64,000 bases of DNA from Desmodesmus armatus (lineage: Eukaryota; Chlorophyta; Chlorophyceae; Sphaeropleales; Scenedesmaceae), in contig VIIQ02000574.1 in assembly GCA_007449985.2 (NCBI GenBank), positions 1-64,000 on the forward strand, given 5' to 3'. Below the pieces are notes generated by a model. It saw nothing but the letters and a program-made list of their open reading frames with translations. It had not been told where the DNA came from and did not search any database. Positions within the stretch are counted from its first letter, which is position 1, and the number at the start of each line of letters is the position of its first letter. This document shows, piece by piece, positions 10,857 to 22,858 of this stretch. The position numbers and the translations under genes were made by a program.

Positions 10857-13800
10857 ATGGCAGGCTGTTTGATCAGGACGCGGGGCTTGCACGCCCCTGG
10901 TTCGATTGCTGCACCTCCACATCTGATCTACTCACTCCTCACCCAATTGGAGCACTGGGGAACCAGGCAGCTGGCATCGTCGGCGGGGGCAGACAGTTCA
11001 GCAGATCAGCATCCAGTGCTGGCTCTGCTGCAGGTGAGCGGAGCTGCTGCCACCCAACCCTCGCCGCTGCCACTGCTGCTGTCACCAGTTACATTTGTTC
11101 AGCCTGCTAACAGTCAACCCTGCAATATTTTGGACGTGTAGGAGGAGCTTGCAGCGCTCAGCATCCCATCAGGGGAGCTGAAAAGCCTGGCCAGCAGCGG
11201 GCTGTCTGATGCCGCCCTCACAGCCTGGACACTGACCAAGACCAGTGGGCATGCAGCTGCCGATAAAGCTGCGGCAGCCAGTCAACGGCTGCAGTACCTG
11301 CTCACCAAGCTTGATGGTGCTGCTCTCCGGCAGCAGGCGGCTGGCACTAGTCCTGCAGCTGAGCTGTTGTGGAAGGTGGCTCTGGCAGCGGCGCAGCAGC
11401 AGCTGCAGGGCATGTCACGGGAGGAGCTGGAGGCTTGTGTGGAGTACAGGGCAGCACATGCAGCACTCAAGTACGTTGTGGCAGCCTGTCTGCTCTACAG
11501 TCGCCTCCTACAATGTAGCCTTCATCGTCATGCTGACAAGGGGCCTGGCCACAGCAGTAGCAGCGACAGCACAGCCCAGTGGGGTGGGTGTATGCATCCC
11601 AGACGACTTGCAGACCCTGTTGTATTCTGCTGTATTTCAAGCAGCCTGAAAGGTGTTGCTACAGCATCCACTGTTGCTGTCTGCTCATACGGCCCCTCAC
11701 TAATTGTGCAAACTGCAGGTCAAGCAGAGGCAGCGGCCAAACCCCAGCAGCACTGCAACTGTTGGAGCAGCAGCTGCCCCAATTTGTGGATGCATCTCCA
11801 CGCATCACCCTAGCACATCCAGCCTTCTGGCAGCTGGCGCAGGCAGCAGCAAGCAGCTCCGCGGGCTTGTCGCAAGACCTGGCGTTGCTGGGCTACAGCC
11901 TTGATGCAGCAGCTGGAGAGGCCACCCAGCAGCTGCAGCAGATACAGCAGCTGCTTGGTCTTGACGCCGCGCAGTTGCAGCAGCAGCTGCTAACAGAGCT
12001 AAAGGCTAGCAGCAACATCCTGCTGCCTGAGCAGCAGCCGCAGCTGCTGCAGGCTGTGTCAGGCAGTGCGGCAGCCCGGGGCCTCCTGGCCCAGTTGCAG
12101 CTGGTGGAGGTGCTGGCGTCATGCTGTGGCCTCAGTGCGGTGCAAATCAGCCTGGCGCCCAGCAGCAACGAGCTGGTGAGGAGGCTGACCGGCAGGGGGT
12201 CTGCTCCTGCTGTCAATGAGCAGCTGGCAGGGGCCATCCGTGCAGCGGCGCCGGCTCTGCAGGCTGCTGTCCGCCAGCTGCCTGCGAGCAGCTTGGCACA
12301 GCCTGGTGTCACTGGGCTGCTGCAGCTGCTGGACAGCAAACCGGAGCTGCAGGTGAGTAGAGGGCAGGGGCCTGGGTGTGCATGACCCTGTGCAGCATTA
12401 GGAAGCAGCTGGCATGACGCAGTCACTCAGGTACGCCGCTGAACGGTCCTCGTCTGCTTCGAAACAGTGCGTGTGAAGCGTGGGGCCTGCTGTTGCGATA
12501 CATGCTACGAGTATCCGAGTGGCACCTGCCTCATGTGCTTGTGTGTGGCCAGAGTCATGACCTCAGCTCAATGGTGCCTGACCCTGTTGCTGCGTTCCCT
12601 GTGCCAGGCGCTGCACAAGGCCCTGACAGCCTGGCGTGCAGAGGCTGCTGCTGCTGGCAGCCTGCCTGTCCTTGCCACCCTGACCCAGCCTGAGGTGTCA
12701 GGCCTGTCTAAGGCGCAGGCTGATGCTGTGGGGCGCCACATCATGCAGCTGGAGGCACAGGGCAGGCTGCTACTGCGGCAGGCTGCTGCTGGCCAGCTGG
12801 ACCTGGCGGGCCTGAGCCCTGCTGAGGCTGATGCCCTGGCCTGGAAGGTGCACACCGGTGGGGCACAGGCAGCTGAGGAGCTCGTGCAGATTGTACTGGT
12901 GCAGGTGAGCAGGCAGGAGAGCTACTGCCTATAGGCTTGATGCATCACTGCCACCCCATGACCTGCATGTGGTGTGAAACCGTGACACCTATCCTGCCGC
13001 ACTGCGGCAGCTCGTGTCGCAGGCGACCGAGTAGTGTTGACATTAGGCTGGTCTGCGCTGTAAAGTCTCAAGTCTGCTTCTGCACATCCTGTGTGTTGTG
13101 CTGTGTTGCCTGCAGGCTGCTGCCATCACCTCCCAGCATGAGGAGGCTGCTGATGCCGCTGAGGGTGCCCTGGCTGCACTGTCAGCTGGCTTTGAGCTGG
13201 AGGAGGCAGCATCACGCCGCAGCACAGCAGCACCACCATCGCAGTATGTCATGGCAGGTGGGTGAGGCAGGGGCAGTGGCTTCACAATCGCACACCACAA
13301 CATCCTCACCACTCGCTCCTATGCTGGTGTACTGCCCGCCATGCATGCCATCTCCAATATAGCTGAGTCTACACCATGAAGTCCCTGCTCCGCCAACGTG
13401 CTGTGCTGAGTCTGTATTGTGATGTGGATGTGTCTGCAGGCATCCCACAGCTGCAGATCGAGGAGCTCAGCCAGCACGCTCTGCCAGCAGCGGAGGGTGA
13501 GGCTGAGGCCTCCAAGGCCCCCACCACCCGCAGGCGCAGCAGTGCAGCCCGCCTGGACAGTGCCGAGAGGCTTGTCCGGGACCTAGCCCTGCTTCTGGCG
13601 GCACCAGCTGGCGAGGGCCTGGCGGCGGCGGTGGCTCGCCTGAATGTGGTGGCCCATGACCTGCCCCGTGTGCTGTCAGGGCCTCTGCTAGACTTGCTAG
13701 CAGCATTCCAGTCTGGCGCCGTGACAGATGCAGGCAGCCTGAGGCAGCGGCAGCAGCAGCTGCAGACCTTCCTGCAGGTGGTGGCGGCAGAGCTGCCCCA

Positions 13801-15294
13801 GCAGCTGCAGGTGCAGGACGCTGGCGGCAGCGAGAGCAGCTGGGCAAGCAGTGGAGGAGTTCGTGATGCGGATGCCGCAGGGGGGTTGGTGGAGCTGCTA
13901 GGAGAGCAGGACAGTGGGGAGCTGCTGCAGTATGCAGCGGGCAAGGAGCAGGCTGCAGCTGACAAGGCGCGGAGGAGGTCCTTCAGGCGTGAAGGGGGTG
14001 TGGAGTCTGATGATGAGGATGAGGGGCACCTCTATGATTGGCTGGCAAACATCCACCATGACCAGGACATGCAGCGCTACCTGCAGGTGGGTAAGGGTGC
14101 AGTGGCGGCGATTGCCAACAGGGCATATGGTGTACACCGCGACCTTGCGACACAGGCCGCCCAAAGCTCTTGAACCAACGCATAAGTGCAGGCCTGTAAC
14201 TGTGGACAGCAAGTAAGGATAGCTCTGCACTATGTTGCAGGAGTCCCACATTTCGCACAAGTTTCTACTTGTAGAGTGGCAAACAGCCAACAATGTGGTT
14301 TCACCAAATGGTGAATGTCAAAGTGGCTCCAGTCACTCATGCAGTGACACCCCCTCCCTGATGACTGTGCTCTTGCTGCCACAGATTGAGTTTGAGCCCT
14401 CCCTGGATGTGGATGTGGTGCACGCGCCCCGTGGATGGCGTGACCCTGACCTGTTTGTCAGCGGGCCCGCCTTCCTGGATGCCATGCGGCCGCTGCTGGA
14501 CACCTACCTGGCCGCACAGGGGGAGCAGCCACTGCAGGACATCGAGTGGCAGGTGAGGCAGCAGAAGGAGTGGCTGATGTCTTGTAATGATGCCAACAGT
14601 AGCCTGGTGGATGGTTGCGCAAGGGGCGCCAGGCGTGCAGCACTCGTAGGGGCTTGGAGTGCTTGCACTGCTGTGTCACTGTTGCAACAGCTCACATCCT
14701 TGTCACAGGGCAGAGGGCAAGCTACACAGCTGTGCTGTTGTGCACACATCAAAACCCCTTCTCTGATGTTGTGCACACGGGTGTGTCTTCATGCCTGTGT
14801 GTCTGGTGTATGTCCGCCCCCCCCCCCCCCCCCCATTCGCTCCCCAGGTACACCGTGATGCTGCCCTGGCTGAGGCTGAGCAGGTTGAGGCGGAAGCTGC
14901 AGCTCGGCGCCATGCTGCCGGCCACAGCCCCTTCAACAACAGCAGGGCAGACGAGGCCTTCCTGCGGGAGCGCTTGGAGGCAGGCATCCCCAAGGACAGC
15001 GTGCTGTATGCCTCAGCCCACAAGTACCTCACAGCCTCCTTCCACAACCGCAGCTGGCACTTTGCACAGCGCAAGCGCATGGTGGATGTGCTGATACGCA
15101 TCGCGGACCACCTGGCAGCCCACCCTCCCAGGAGCCACAGGGGCTCGCCCTTCTCTGCCCTGTTCCAGGAGGACGGGCCCCCTCTGGTGCCACGCATCTC
15201 ACAGCAGCCAGCCCAGCAGGCAGAGGCCTACGCGCTGCCACCTGGCTTTGGCGGCACAGCAGCAGCAGGCAGCACAGCACCCACATCACACTGA
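10857..15294 (+). CDS. Unknown alanine/glutamine-rich helical protein, probably mitochondrial
   Basis: Eight exons (10857-11033, 11142-11470, 11719-12352, 12608-12904, 13116-13257, 13440-14086, 14385-14552, 14848-15294) join in phase to 946 residues. The ATG lies in CACCATGG, a good context. The first 35 residues are basic and hydroxylated with few acids (CLIRTRGLHAPGS ... RQLASSAG), as in mitochondrial presequences. Most of the protein is predicted-looking helix rich in A, L and Q. The best conserved-looking parts are near the C-terminus: LYDWLANIHHDQDMQRYLQ, IEFEPSLDVDVVHAPRGWRD and LYASAHKYLTASFHNRSWHF. An acidic stretch (ESDDEDEGH) precedes them. I do not recognise the family. A helical scaffold subunit of an organellar complex is possible, but that is inference only. 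The gene is real: eight phase-compatible junctions and a TGTAA 43 nt after the stop. Confidence 0.75.
14817..14834 (+). repeat. Poly(C)18 tract in intron 7, just before the acceptor
   Basis: An uninterrupted run of 18 C on the sense strand, ending about 12 nt before the CAG acceptor at 14845-14847. It takes the place of a normal polypyrimidine tract. Confidence 0.9.
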
Positions 15295-15336
15295 TGCAGT
15301 GTGGTGCCCTGTGGATAGGGGCGTTCAAATGTGCCG

Positions 15337-15341
15337 TGTAA
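15337..15341 (+). terminator. TGTAA poly(A) signal of the unknown mitochondrial-type gene
   Basis: TGTAA 43 nt after the TGA at 15292-15294; a second TGTAA lies near 15586. Confidence 0.5.
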
Positions 15342-15955
15342 GCTGATTTGCTGTTGGCAAGTTCTTGGTCGAGTGTGGGGGGCAATGTTCAGAGGTGTGG
15401 TGGGCAATGTTCAGAACGGCCTGACAAATTTCCAGGGGCTCTGTGGTGTGGTGTGTTGGCTTTGTGCGTGGGCTGAAGGGTGAGAAAGTGTGGGCTGATA
15501 GTGTCTGGGGGTGCATAGGCTGTTGTCAGCCTATGACAAGTCTGGTTAGTGCCTCTTACAGCAAGCAGATACTGCTACAACACTCCTGTAAGAGTTGGTA
15601 CGGGCTCAATTGACTGGAGTGTGAGAGTGGCGCGGGGTGTGGGGGGGGGGGAGATGGGGACTTGCAACCGTCATGAAGGCTTGGCCACACAAACGTTTTG
15701 CCAAAGCTCTTGTGCACCTCACCAACATCACAAGCCACACCCAGTTTGCACGTTACAGCTCTTGCAGGTTACAGCCCCCTGGCACCCTCTTCATAGTAAC
15801 ATACAATCAACTACGCAACTCTGAATGGCCACATGTTGCAGTGGCGCTTCACCAACCTTCAGGCTTTGAGTGGGCTTTACAAGACGCAAAGCCTGCAGTA
15901 CTGAGACAAACACACATAACCCCCAGTCTAAAGATGTGAACGCCATTGGGCCGGG
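15342..15955. other. Convergent intergenic region
   Basis: It lies between the 3' ends of a plus-strand and a minus-strand gene. It contains a short poly(G) run near 15640 and, near 15877-15881, a minus-strand TGTAA that is 75 nt past the stop of the DUF1499 gene. No gene is seen. Confidence 0.5.
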
Positions 15956-16771
15956 TCAATGCAGCAGAATCTGCACCCACTGCTTGTCATCATCAGGCTC
16001 AAGCACCGTCCAGCCCAGGTCATCCCGCAGCGCCTCCAGCCTCTGCCTGTTGCCAGGCCCACTGATGCATCCAGGCGTGAAACAAAAAGGCGGGTAGGGC
16101 TTGCTCACTGAAGCCTCAGACTTGAAGAGCACCACCCCATCAGGCCGCACCACCAGCTGCAGGTTGTCAACCTCCTTGCTGCCGGGTGCCAGTGGCACCC
16201 TGGCTGACACATACCCTGCAGCCTCATCAACCTCCAGCACTTCTGCTGAGCGTGCTGCCAGCTCACCAAGCAGAGACCTGCAGGGCAATCAGGGGTAGAC
16301 AATGGTGTTGAAGGCACATGTGGCTTGCTTGAGATGCAGGGCTACTGCTCAGTCACTGCCAGGTCTGCGCGACAGTTGCCATTGAATATAATGCTAGCAA
16401 TGTCAGCCGGCAGGCACGGCCAAAACCTGTCACCATCACTGTCGGGGACACCATGCTTACCGGAGTGCAGTTTGCTGACTATCGGGCTGATAGAGCCACG
16501 GGGGGAGGTACTGCGCCGGTTGCATGAAGCTGTTGGTGCTCACACACTGTTTGCCATTGGGACACGGCGACCAGCTGTGGTCCACAGAATCCAGTGCAGC
16601 CGCAGGGCTGGCTTGTAGCAGCAGCAGTGCCACAGCAGCAGCTGCAGCACTGCTGGATCCCTTGCTCAGTGGAACTGAGCTTGACCGCAGCACGTGCTGG
16701 CAGGTGACCACAGGTGCTGCGCACCCCACCCCATGCTGGGTGGCACCCCAAGCCAGTTTGCTGTAAGTCAT
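15956..16771 (-). CDS. DUF1499 protein, probably thylakoid lumen
   Basis: Two exons (16771-16461 and 16277-15956) join in phase to 210 residues. The DUF1499 signature is visible: CPNGKQCVSTNS near residue 72, a central antiparallel region with VDNLQLVVRPDGVVLFKSEA, then GPGNRQRLEALRDDLGW near the end. The first half is a bipartite leader: a hydroxylated plastid transit part, then a hydrophobic AAAAAVALLLLQ core ending ASPAAALD, an AxA lumenal processing site. There is no twin arginine, so a Sec-type lumen route is more likely. The molecular role of DUF1499 is not known. The start codon faces the acyltransferase gene 198 bp away. Confidence 0.8.
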
Positions 16772-16969
16772 CAGTGTTGAACTGAGGAATTGAATTCATA
16801 GGGTGGTGAGGGCACAGCATATTCCTCACAATTCAACAATAACACCCAGGTTTTAAGGTACACCATGCCTTGGATTGGACCATTGAATGCGGCATCACCA
16901 CATTCTTGATCGGTGTGCAACAGACGCTACTAATCCTTTTGAATACGTTTGCAACGCTGCTTTGCTGCT
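16772..16969. promoter_or_regulatory. Compact bidirectional promoter region, DUF1499 / acyltransferase
   Basis: 198 bp between two divergent ATGs, the shortest head-to-head gap in the window. It must hold both transcription starts. Confidence 0.5.
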
Positions 16970-19489
16970 ATGGTCTCTCTTCTGCAACTGCCAGCGTTCG
17001 TCTTCTGTGTATGGGTGATGTATTGGAGCCTGCCTTTAGGCGCTCTATTCAACTACCTTCAGGTCTGGAAACTTTGGGGCCCACGCAATGACGCTTATGA
17101 ATGGTAAGGATGTCACCTGCTGCAGTAGATCACCTGCGCCAGGTACACCAGAATGGCCTCCAGACAATATCAAACTGGCTGAATGCAGGTGCCACTTCTT
17201 AGTCAACGCCTTTGCCATACGAGTGCGCAAGTATGGCAAGAACGAGGTGTACAGGGATGGGCCCTGCATGTTCCTGGTGAGCAGTGCCCACGTGCAGCAG
17301 TAGCAGCGACCTTGTGGGCCTGGCATCAGATGCTTAAGTATGCTTAGGTATAACGGCGTCTGTGTGCTGTCTGCAGAGCAATCACCGTTCTTGGGCAGAC
17401 TTCTTCATTGATGCCTACCTGACAGAGGGCAGGGGCCAGCTGATGAGCAGGTGCGAGCGTGCGGCCACTCTGTGTGGCAGTACCCTTGCAAGCTATGCCA
17501 GAGAGAAGTCAGAAGCGGCAAGCCAGCCTGCTGACAGCATGTTCAAACTAAGCATGCCAGCTGTATGCCCGCCAAGTGGCGCTGAACAGTGCATGTACTG
17601 CTGTTGCTGTCTGCAGGATGGCTGTGGCGTATGTCTTTCCCATGTTCATGCTCCCTGTGGCACTTGTGCGCGCCGGCATTGTCTTCAAGCGTGGCAGTAT
17701 AGCAGACAAAGATGTGAGTGACCTATCCTTGCAGCAGGCCTGTGCGCTCGCACTTGGGTCTGGTCATGTTTGCTTGTACATTGTGCAGCTTGACTGCCTG
17801 CCAGCAGCTGTACACTTGGTAGGTCCACCACTGCCTGACGGGTGCTGTGCGGTTACACTGCTTGCCTCTTGCAGGGCTTCAACCGCTGGATAGACCAATG
17901 TGTGGCAGACAGCCCACAGCCAGGCATCTGCCTGTTCCCTGAAGGTATGCAGCGTGTGGTCTGCAGCCGTGTCTGCACCCTGCGGGTTTGTCATCACTAG
18001 GGAGCACGATGCTGCTTGGCTGAGCTTAGATATGGGCCACTCAACACTATACTTTGTGCTGACACCTGTGTGCAGGCCACCGCAGCAGATTGCCGCACTC
18101 GCTGCCTCTGAAGCGCGGCATGCTGCACTACGCCTACAGCAGGAAAATGCCTGTGCAGGTCAGTGCGGGCTTGCAGCTGGCACCATGGGCACAACCCATC
18201 AACAGCCACGATTGCCAGCACACATGAGCTTGCATGCCTGAACCTGTCAGTTCCCAATATACTGCTGCTGCAGCAGGGCCTGATTTGTTGGGATTGCGCA
18301 GGGCACTGCCAGATTGTCAGTGAAATCGCGGTCAGCAAGAAGCACATATGCTCTCCTTCGTGCAGCAGCTGTCACAGTGAGGTTAGCTTAGCTGACCTAC
18401 CTGCCCTTCCTGCCTGGCCCCCCGCCCAGATTGTGATGAGTGCCCACAAGGAGCAGGTGCTGGATGAGAAGCGCTACCACTTCCGCTTTGGTGGCACCTG
18501 TGTGACTGGCTTCAGCGAACCCATCCACAGCAGCAGCTTTGACAGCTTTGATGACTTCTTCAGCACACTGCAGACAGCTTGGGACAAGATGTGGCAGGAG
18601 GTGTTCAGCGCTGACCCAGCAGGTGGGGAGGGCTGCCACGCAGTCTAGCGCTGGCTGGGCATGTTGGTTTTGGATGGATGCACCGAGGGAGGGGGGCCTG
18701 CTGTGCGTTACCTATCTTCGAGAGCTGGAGGGTCCCGGCGACCTGCTGACTGTGCTGGCTTTGGTAGCTCTTGTTTGGCCTGGCCTGGGATGCTGCTGCC
18801 TCATTCATTGTGATGGGTCTCACAGGACAGCACAGACTCACAGGACCACAGACAGAGTCAAGCAGGGGTGCATGTGTGGCGTCTCCCAAGCGTGTGGTGC
18901 ACCTGAGGGTGTGGGTCGATGGCGATTTGCGGGCTATGTGTATCGTTTGAGTTCATGTTTGTCCCTTGTCCCCAGATCCAACTCCTGTTTGTTGCCCTGT
19001 GTTGCTGTGTGTTGCTGCAGCGCTGCCATACCTGCAGCCGCAGGTGGAGCGCTTCCCCATGCCTGCAGCGCTGCGTGCCTCTCAGCTCATCCTGGCTGTG
19101 CTGGAGGCGCTGCTGGCAGCGTGGCTGGTGCGGCAGATGTGGCGTGGCTGGGCATGGGTGGCCCTGCGGCTGGGCAGCTCGCTGGGCCTGGTGGGCGTGC
19201 CGCAGCAGGTGTGTGGCGCGTAGGAAGAAATGTTGCATTGGTGCAGTTGGCAGCTGTGTGTGCATATGGCCTGAATGTGAGAGCGGCCTGTTGCTTGAAA
19301 AAACTGGTGGTTGCTGGCCGAGCGGTGCAATCTGTGATTTTTTGCGTTCTGCAGGTGCTGCTGGCGGCGCCCCTGTTGTGGCTGCTGGTGTCTGTGGTGT
19401 GCTGCTGGGACAGCACGCTGCCGAAGCCACTGCTGGCGGCCGATGGCAGCGTCTGCAGCAGCAATGGCGTGCGGCAGAAAGCCGCATGA
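16970..19489 (+). CDS. Membrane lysophospholipid (1-acyl-glycerol-3-phosphate-type) acyltransferase
   Basis: Nine exons (16970-17103, 17189-17276, 17377-17450, 17617-17713, 17875-17944, 18076-18158, 18430-18622, 19021-19208, 19355-19489) join in phase to 353 residues. The PlsC/LPLAT motifs are clear: NHRSWADFF near residue 76 (catalytic H-x4-D) and LFPEGHRS near 152-158 (glycerol-3-phosphate binding, usually EGTR). Hydrophobic segments at the N-terminus (VSLLQLPAFVFCVWVMYW) and two at the C-terminus (ASQLILAVLEALLAAWLV, VLLAAPLLWLLVSVVCCW) anchor it in a membrane, probably the ER. The first exon codes for only 45 residues and was found by phase and hydrophobicity. If exon 7 is not spliced it ends at a TAG at 18646, giving a version without the C-terminal membrane segments. 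Substrate (LPA or another lysolipid) cannot be told from sequence. Confidence 0.82.
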
Positions 19490-19915
19490 CTCGCGCTGAA
19501 CTGTTGAGGGGGAATTTCGTTGACTTGCAGGTAGCTCTGCACGCATAACCGGACAGCGAACATTGTGGGTGGGGTGGGTGGGCACAGGCCGGCCGCTATG
19601 GGTAGCGGAGCTACCTGTGTGACTGGGCATGTGCATGTCCTGTGCAGCGAGTTACGTTTTGTACTCTCTGGGGCTCTTATGGCCTAGAATGTCAGGGATC
19701 GAGACAGCCACCAGACAGCTGAATTTGAGTGGAACGGGTGGAAGGAAGGATGAGGAGTGATACGTGCCCTCGCCTGTAAGTGAGAGGGCGCTGATTGCGG
19801 CAAAACAAATGTGAATGCCCTTTTCGGGCCCAAGGGCACGAATGTGGACGCACCAATAGCTGCGCAGAAAGCGTGGCTGTGAGACGCCGCCCAGTCACTT
19901 AATCACCATCATCGG
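19490..19915. other. Intergenic between two plus-strand genes
   Basis: It holds the 3' UTR of the acyltransferase gene, with TGTAA at 19775-19779, and the promoter of the WD40 gene. No gene is seen. Confidence 0.5.
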
Positions 19916-22858
19916 ATGCATTCTGTATATTCGCAACGCCCTAGGGTCGTCTGTCTCAATGGCGCCCAGCGCCGGTCACTGAAATCAAGGGCCCTGCCTC
20001 TAGTCAAGTGTGTAGCAGCAGACACTCAGACGAAGCAAGCCAAGGTTGTTGAGCAGCCTGTCAGGCAGGAAGCTGTCCTATGCACCAAATTCAAAGCTCA
20101 TGACGCTGCTGTTACGGCCCTGGCAGTGCTGAGGGATGAACCAGGTACGCAGGTGGCAAACAGATCAAGCACGGTTGGCTGGCAACAAGCCCTACCCTGA
20201 TGCATGCATACTTCCTGGTGTGGGAATTGGTCATAATTGTTGTGGTTCATTGGATTTGGAGGCTGGGGTACCAGCATCAACCAACCTACCACTCCAATTG
20301 TAGCTGAGCGGCCTGCCCCACTTCTGTGCCTGTCCCACAGGCTTCAAGCAGATTGTGACGGCCTCGTTGGACAAGTCCTTGGCCGTGTGGACTTTGGAGG
20401 GGGTGAGTTGCCTCGTATGCAGTTGGCTGCAGATTTGTTGGCCGCACGCATTCCACACCGTGCATTGCCGGCCTGGTGGTGGTTGGGTGTCCTGGGACTG
20501 CAGATTCTACAACAGTTGATTGTGCTGTGCATGTGCAGGGCGATTTGAATGGCCCCCAGCTTCAATGCAGCCGGATGGAAGTCCCTGGTGGTCCAGTGTT
20601 CTCCCTGCAGCGTGGCATCAAGACCAAGATCACTGATGTGAACGTCAAGCCGCGCGAGCCTGTGCTGTTTTGTGGCACTGCCGCCAAGGAGATTACGGCA
20701 CTGCGCCCAGACACACTCCAATTCAGCCAGCAGGTGAGCCTTGGGCGTGAGTGGCAGCAGTAGCACAACCATCCAGCAGCAGCAGACCACTTACGGCGAG
20801 GGTTGCTGTAGCCCAGCACTGCAGCATGTGACATGTGGGGCTGCGCAAGTGGCATGCCATTGTTGCTCGATGCACCTGTGCGGCAGTTACCACGGACAGC
20901 TGCGAACTTCAAAGGCACGTCAAGGTCACCGTGTTTGTATTGCCCTGCCTGCAGATGCGCATGAACGGCCACACGGGGTGGGTGCGGTCCCTGGCCAGCA
21001 CTGGCAAGTACCTCTTCTCCTGTGGCTGCAACCACCTACACCAGGTGCGATCTAGCAAGGCCTGCAGGCATGCAGAGCTGGAGAGATCAGATGGGGACCG
21101 CAGCTGGCACTTACTGCTCACCAGCTTGACATTCTGGGCCTGCTGTCAGCCCCTATATAGCCACGCCTGTGCAGCACACGACGCATGCCTTGTCTCTGAC
21201 GGTCACCCTCTGTGTTTTGTTCTGCTGCCTGTGTCTTGCCTGCCTGCCGTCGTCCCGGCGCTGCAGTGGGACCAGGCGTACGCTGTCCCCAAGGAGGTCC
21301 GCAGCATGAGCCTGTTCACCGGCGACATCCTGGCCCTGGCAGCCACTGACAAGGCCGTGTTCACTGCTGGTGCTGATGGCAGCCTGCGGCGCTGGGCCCT
21401 GGGCAAGCTGGGCGAGCTGTCTGAGGCTGAGGTGCGGGACAAGGCGCACGACGGGCGCATCACGGCGCTGGCGGTGTCTGGCAGCCTGCTGTTCTCGGCA
21501 GGGTATGATGGTGACATCAAGGTGAGCGGCTGCCTGCGGCTGATGCTGGGAGAGAGTGGACTGGGGAGCTGGTGCGTGCACATGGCAGTTTGATCATGGC
21601 AGTGGGTGAGGCAAAAGTACAGTAGCCCTGGGTGCAAAGTGCACTGTTTGCTTTTTGTCGTCATGGTCAAGCAGGCTGGTGGCTACCATGGCACCATCGC
21701 ATATTTCATGTTGAGCATGGCATCTGTTCTCCCGTAGCATGTGACCAGCTGGCATGATGCTGATGTATCTATGCTGACGTGTCCTGCGTCATTTATGTGT
21801 CTGTCCTGCAGGCTTGGGATGTGTCGAGCCTACAGCTAGTGATGGAGGTGAAGGGTGCCCATGCTGGGGAGCGGGTGCGCTCACTGGCCATGGGCCCAGC
21901 ACCTCCCAGCAGCAAAGCTAGCACACCCAGCAGCAGCCCCACAGCCTCTCCTGGGCACTCACCTCCTGCGTCACCACCACCAGCAGCAACAGCCTCGCTT
22001 GGGGAGGAGCCACTGCAGTGCTTTGAAGCAGAGCCTGTGCAGGAGCACGAGCAGCCACACCTGCAGCAGCACAGTGAGCAGCCACTGGACGGCATGCCAG
22101 CAGTTGATGAGCTTGTGGCAGTGCCTGAGCCGCCAGCCTGCGCTCAGACAGCTGCTGCTGAGCAAGCCAGCGAGTATGAGCCAGTGCCTGACCTCATCCC
22201 AGCCCCAGCAGCCGTGGTTGCAGCAGTAGCTACAGCAGCAGACGTCGCCAGTGAGTATGAGCCAGTGCCAGACCTAGCAGCAGTCACGGCAGCAGACGTT
22301 GCCAGTGAGTATGAGCCAGTGCCAGACCATGTGGCAGACCCAGCAGCAGCTACGGCAGCGGAAGTGGCCAGTGAGTATGAGCCGGTGCCCGACCCTGCTC
22401 CAGCTGCCGTAGCAGCTACGACGGCAGATGTGGCATCTGAGTACGAGCCAGTGCCGGACCCTGCACCAGTCCAAGCAGCAGCTACAGCCGCAGATGTGGC
22501 CTCTGAATTTGCGTCATTGCCGGACCTCACCCCGGCCCCTACAGCAGCCCTGGCAGCAGACACAGCAGGCGAGCTCCAGCCAGTGCCAGACCATGTGCCA
22601 GCAGTCCCAGCACCATCAGCTGCAGCCTCCCCCGGCAGCAGCCCTGCTAGCAGCAGGCCCTCCTCTCCTTCCCAGGGTGCTGTCCTGTACAGTGCTGGTG
22701 ACGACGGCCTGGTGCGGCGCTGGGATGCACGGCTGCTGACACCCGCGGGTGACCCCCTGACTGTCCACCACAGCGCCGTCAAGGCCCTAGCTGTGGGTGA
22801 GCAGGAGCTGTTGGTGTCAGGGGATGCATCTGGTGAGGTGGCGGTGTGGCTGCTGTAG
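19916..22858 (+). CDS. WD40-repeat protein with repetitive acidic insert, possibly organelle targeted
   Basis: Six exons (19916-20144, 20341-20402, 20539-20733, 20955-21044, 21267-21521, 21812-22858) join in phase to 625 residues. WD40 blades are recognised from KAHDAAVTALAVL, QIVTASLDKSLAVWTLEG, NGHTGWVRSLAS, AVFTAGADGSLRRWALG, HDGRITALAVSGSLLFSAGYDGDIKAWD, VLYSAGDDGLVRRWDARL and LLVSGDASGEVAVWLL. The last two blades are separated from the rest by an insert of about 260 residues rich in P, A, E and V with the repeated word ASEYEPVPD. The N-terminal 40 residues are basic with few acids (RPRVVCLNGAQRRSLKSRALPLVKCVA) and may be a plastid transit peptide. A scaffold role is inferred from the fold only; no specific ortholog is recognised. 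Confidence 0.78.
22166..22525 (+). repeat. In-frame coding minisatellite in the WD40 gene
   Basis: Six units begin at 22166, 22247, 22301, 22367, 22433 and 22499, with spacings of 81, 54, 66, 66 and 66 nt, all multiples of three. Each opens with a version of GCCAGTGAGTATGAGCCAGT (ASEYEPVPD); the last is degraded to ASEFASLPD. Confidence 0.85.

Noticed and set aside
10880..10915. tRNA-like string with GGTTCGATTGC
   Set aside because: It lies within the first coding exon of the unknown gene; no cloverleaf with acceptor stem could be drawn.
17104..17126. 22-nt intron in the acyltransferase gene (acceptor at CTGCTGCAG)
   Set aside because: Too short to splice; the acceptor at 17187-17188 keeps phase and gives a cleaner protein.
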